64,000 nt of DNA from contig NC_080571.1 of the NCBI RefSeq assembly GCF_030247185.1, positions 65,200,172 to 65,264,171 of the forward strand. The letters run 5' to 3'. The DNA comes from Malaya genurostris (Eukaryota; Arthropoda; Insecta; Diptera; Culicidae). The notes beneath the pieces were generated by a model. That model ran no database searches, was not told where the DNA came from, and worked only from the letters and a program-made list of their open reading frames with translations. Shown here piece by piece: positions 63,602 through 64,000 of this stretch. The translations under genes were made by a program, and so were the position numbers. Positions within the stretch are counted from its first letter, which is position 1; each line of letters begins with the position of its first letter.

Positions 63602-64000
63602 CACACTTAAATTAGCGAGACAAAAAATATTTTCACTGTTGAATTTTATTCTTGAGGTTAGTTGCCGTCTCAAAAAATGCTTAGACCATGAACCACTTTG
63701 GATTGAAATCTGGAATCTAACTTCTTTAATTAAATTTATAAATTATTGCACTTCACAGTAAAGTTGTAGGAAATTTTATTCTGAGTAACTTCCCTGAAAA
63801 GTCCAAATTCCTAGCTCTTCATTCGTGGCTCTTGAAAACTCACTTTTTTATTCTAACTTTTTTGAAGGCAGTTCAACGAGAAAGTTGTTTTCCAAAGAGT
63901 TGTCAAGCTAATTATTGCGCACAATTTTACTTACACAGTTAAAACAATTCTAGTGATTTTACATCTTATCAGATGCACATAAATGGAGCGTCATATTTTA
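63602..64000 (+). mobile_element. Third Transib-type copy, truncated by window end
   Basis: It starts immediately after the previous copy. The words attagcgagacaaaaaat, gttgtaggaaattttatt and gagtaacttccctgaaaa follow the order of the left arm, but it is more diverged. The tip is altered: cacactt, then 11 bases, then acaaaaaat. The rest lies outside the window. Confidence 0.7.

Overview
The window is AT-rich, transposon-dense nuclear DNA from an insect, almost certainly a mosquito and most likely a culicine such as Aedes. The signs are an ITmD37E-type transposase, Juan/jockey-like LINE pieces, an I-type LINE with RNase H, many foldback elements and two eukaryotic tRNA-Phe genes. The species cannot be fixed from sequence alone. 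I find no convincing host protein-coding gene; every ORF with a recognisable family match belongs to a mobile element.

Layout. 0-0.4 kb: end of a mariner (DD34D) transposase. 2.6-4.1 kb: large foldback element. 5.6-6.3 kb: a CCGGAAGT-type repeat. 7.39 and 8.32 kb: two identical tRNA-Phe(GAA) genes. 8.5-10 kb: a LINE reverse-transcriptase scrap and a Juan/jockey-like LINE carrying a small nested retroposon. 10.2-12.3 kb: another CCGGAAGT-type repeat, a GAAGA array and a foldback element. 12.3-20 kb: mostly unassignable. 20.05-26.53 kb: an almost complete I-type LINE on the minus strand (ORF1, endonuclease, RT, RNase H) with poly(A) and a perfect 14-bp target-site duplication, split by an inverted duplication of its own endonuclease. 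26.7-28.9 kb: repeats with long (AC)n and (TA)n. 32.8-35.7 kb: a repeat with about 250-bp tandem units ending in (TA)n. 35.7-36.9 kb: palindromic hAT-like element with an 8-bp target duplication. 38.2-42.2 kb: hairpin repeats, a Tc1-like element carrying a SINE, a foldback element and a truncated LINE tail.

42.76-46.46 kb holds a 3.7-kb element with 0.83-kb inverted arms whose ends read heptamer, 23-bp spacer, A-rich nonamer, the layout of V(D)J recombination signals, around a decayed transposase with a RAG1/Transib-like C-terminal motif. I call it Transib. It carries a nested DD41D element. A deletion derivative lies at 62.50-63.60 kb and abuts a third copy. 52.2-53.6 kb: decayed mariner and LINE RT. 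53.6-55.0 kb: the most complete CCGGAAGT-type repeat. 56.37-57.52 kb: an ITmD37E element lacking its first catalytic Asp. 61.04-62.20 kb: an ORF1-only retroposon with poly(A) and a target-site duplication, inside a CGCGTAAAA-type repeat. The stretches 30.8-32.6, 47.6-49.8 and 58.3-60.1 kb look like single-copy intergenic or intronic DNA.

The transposons show several rounds of nesting (SINE in Tc1-like in hairpin repeat; DD41D in Transib; LINE tail in Juan). Only the tRNA genes look like working host genes. The I-type LINE is the youngest large insertion but cannot make an intact ORF2.
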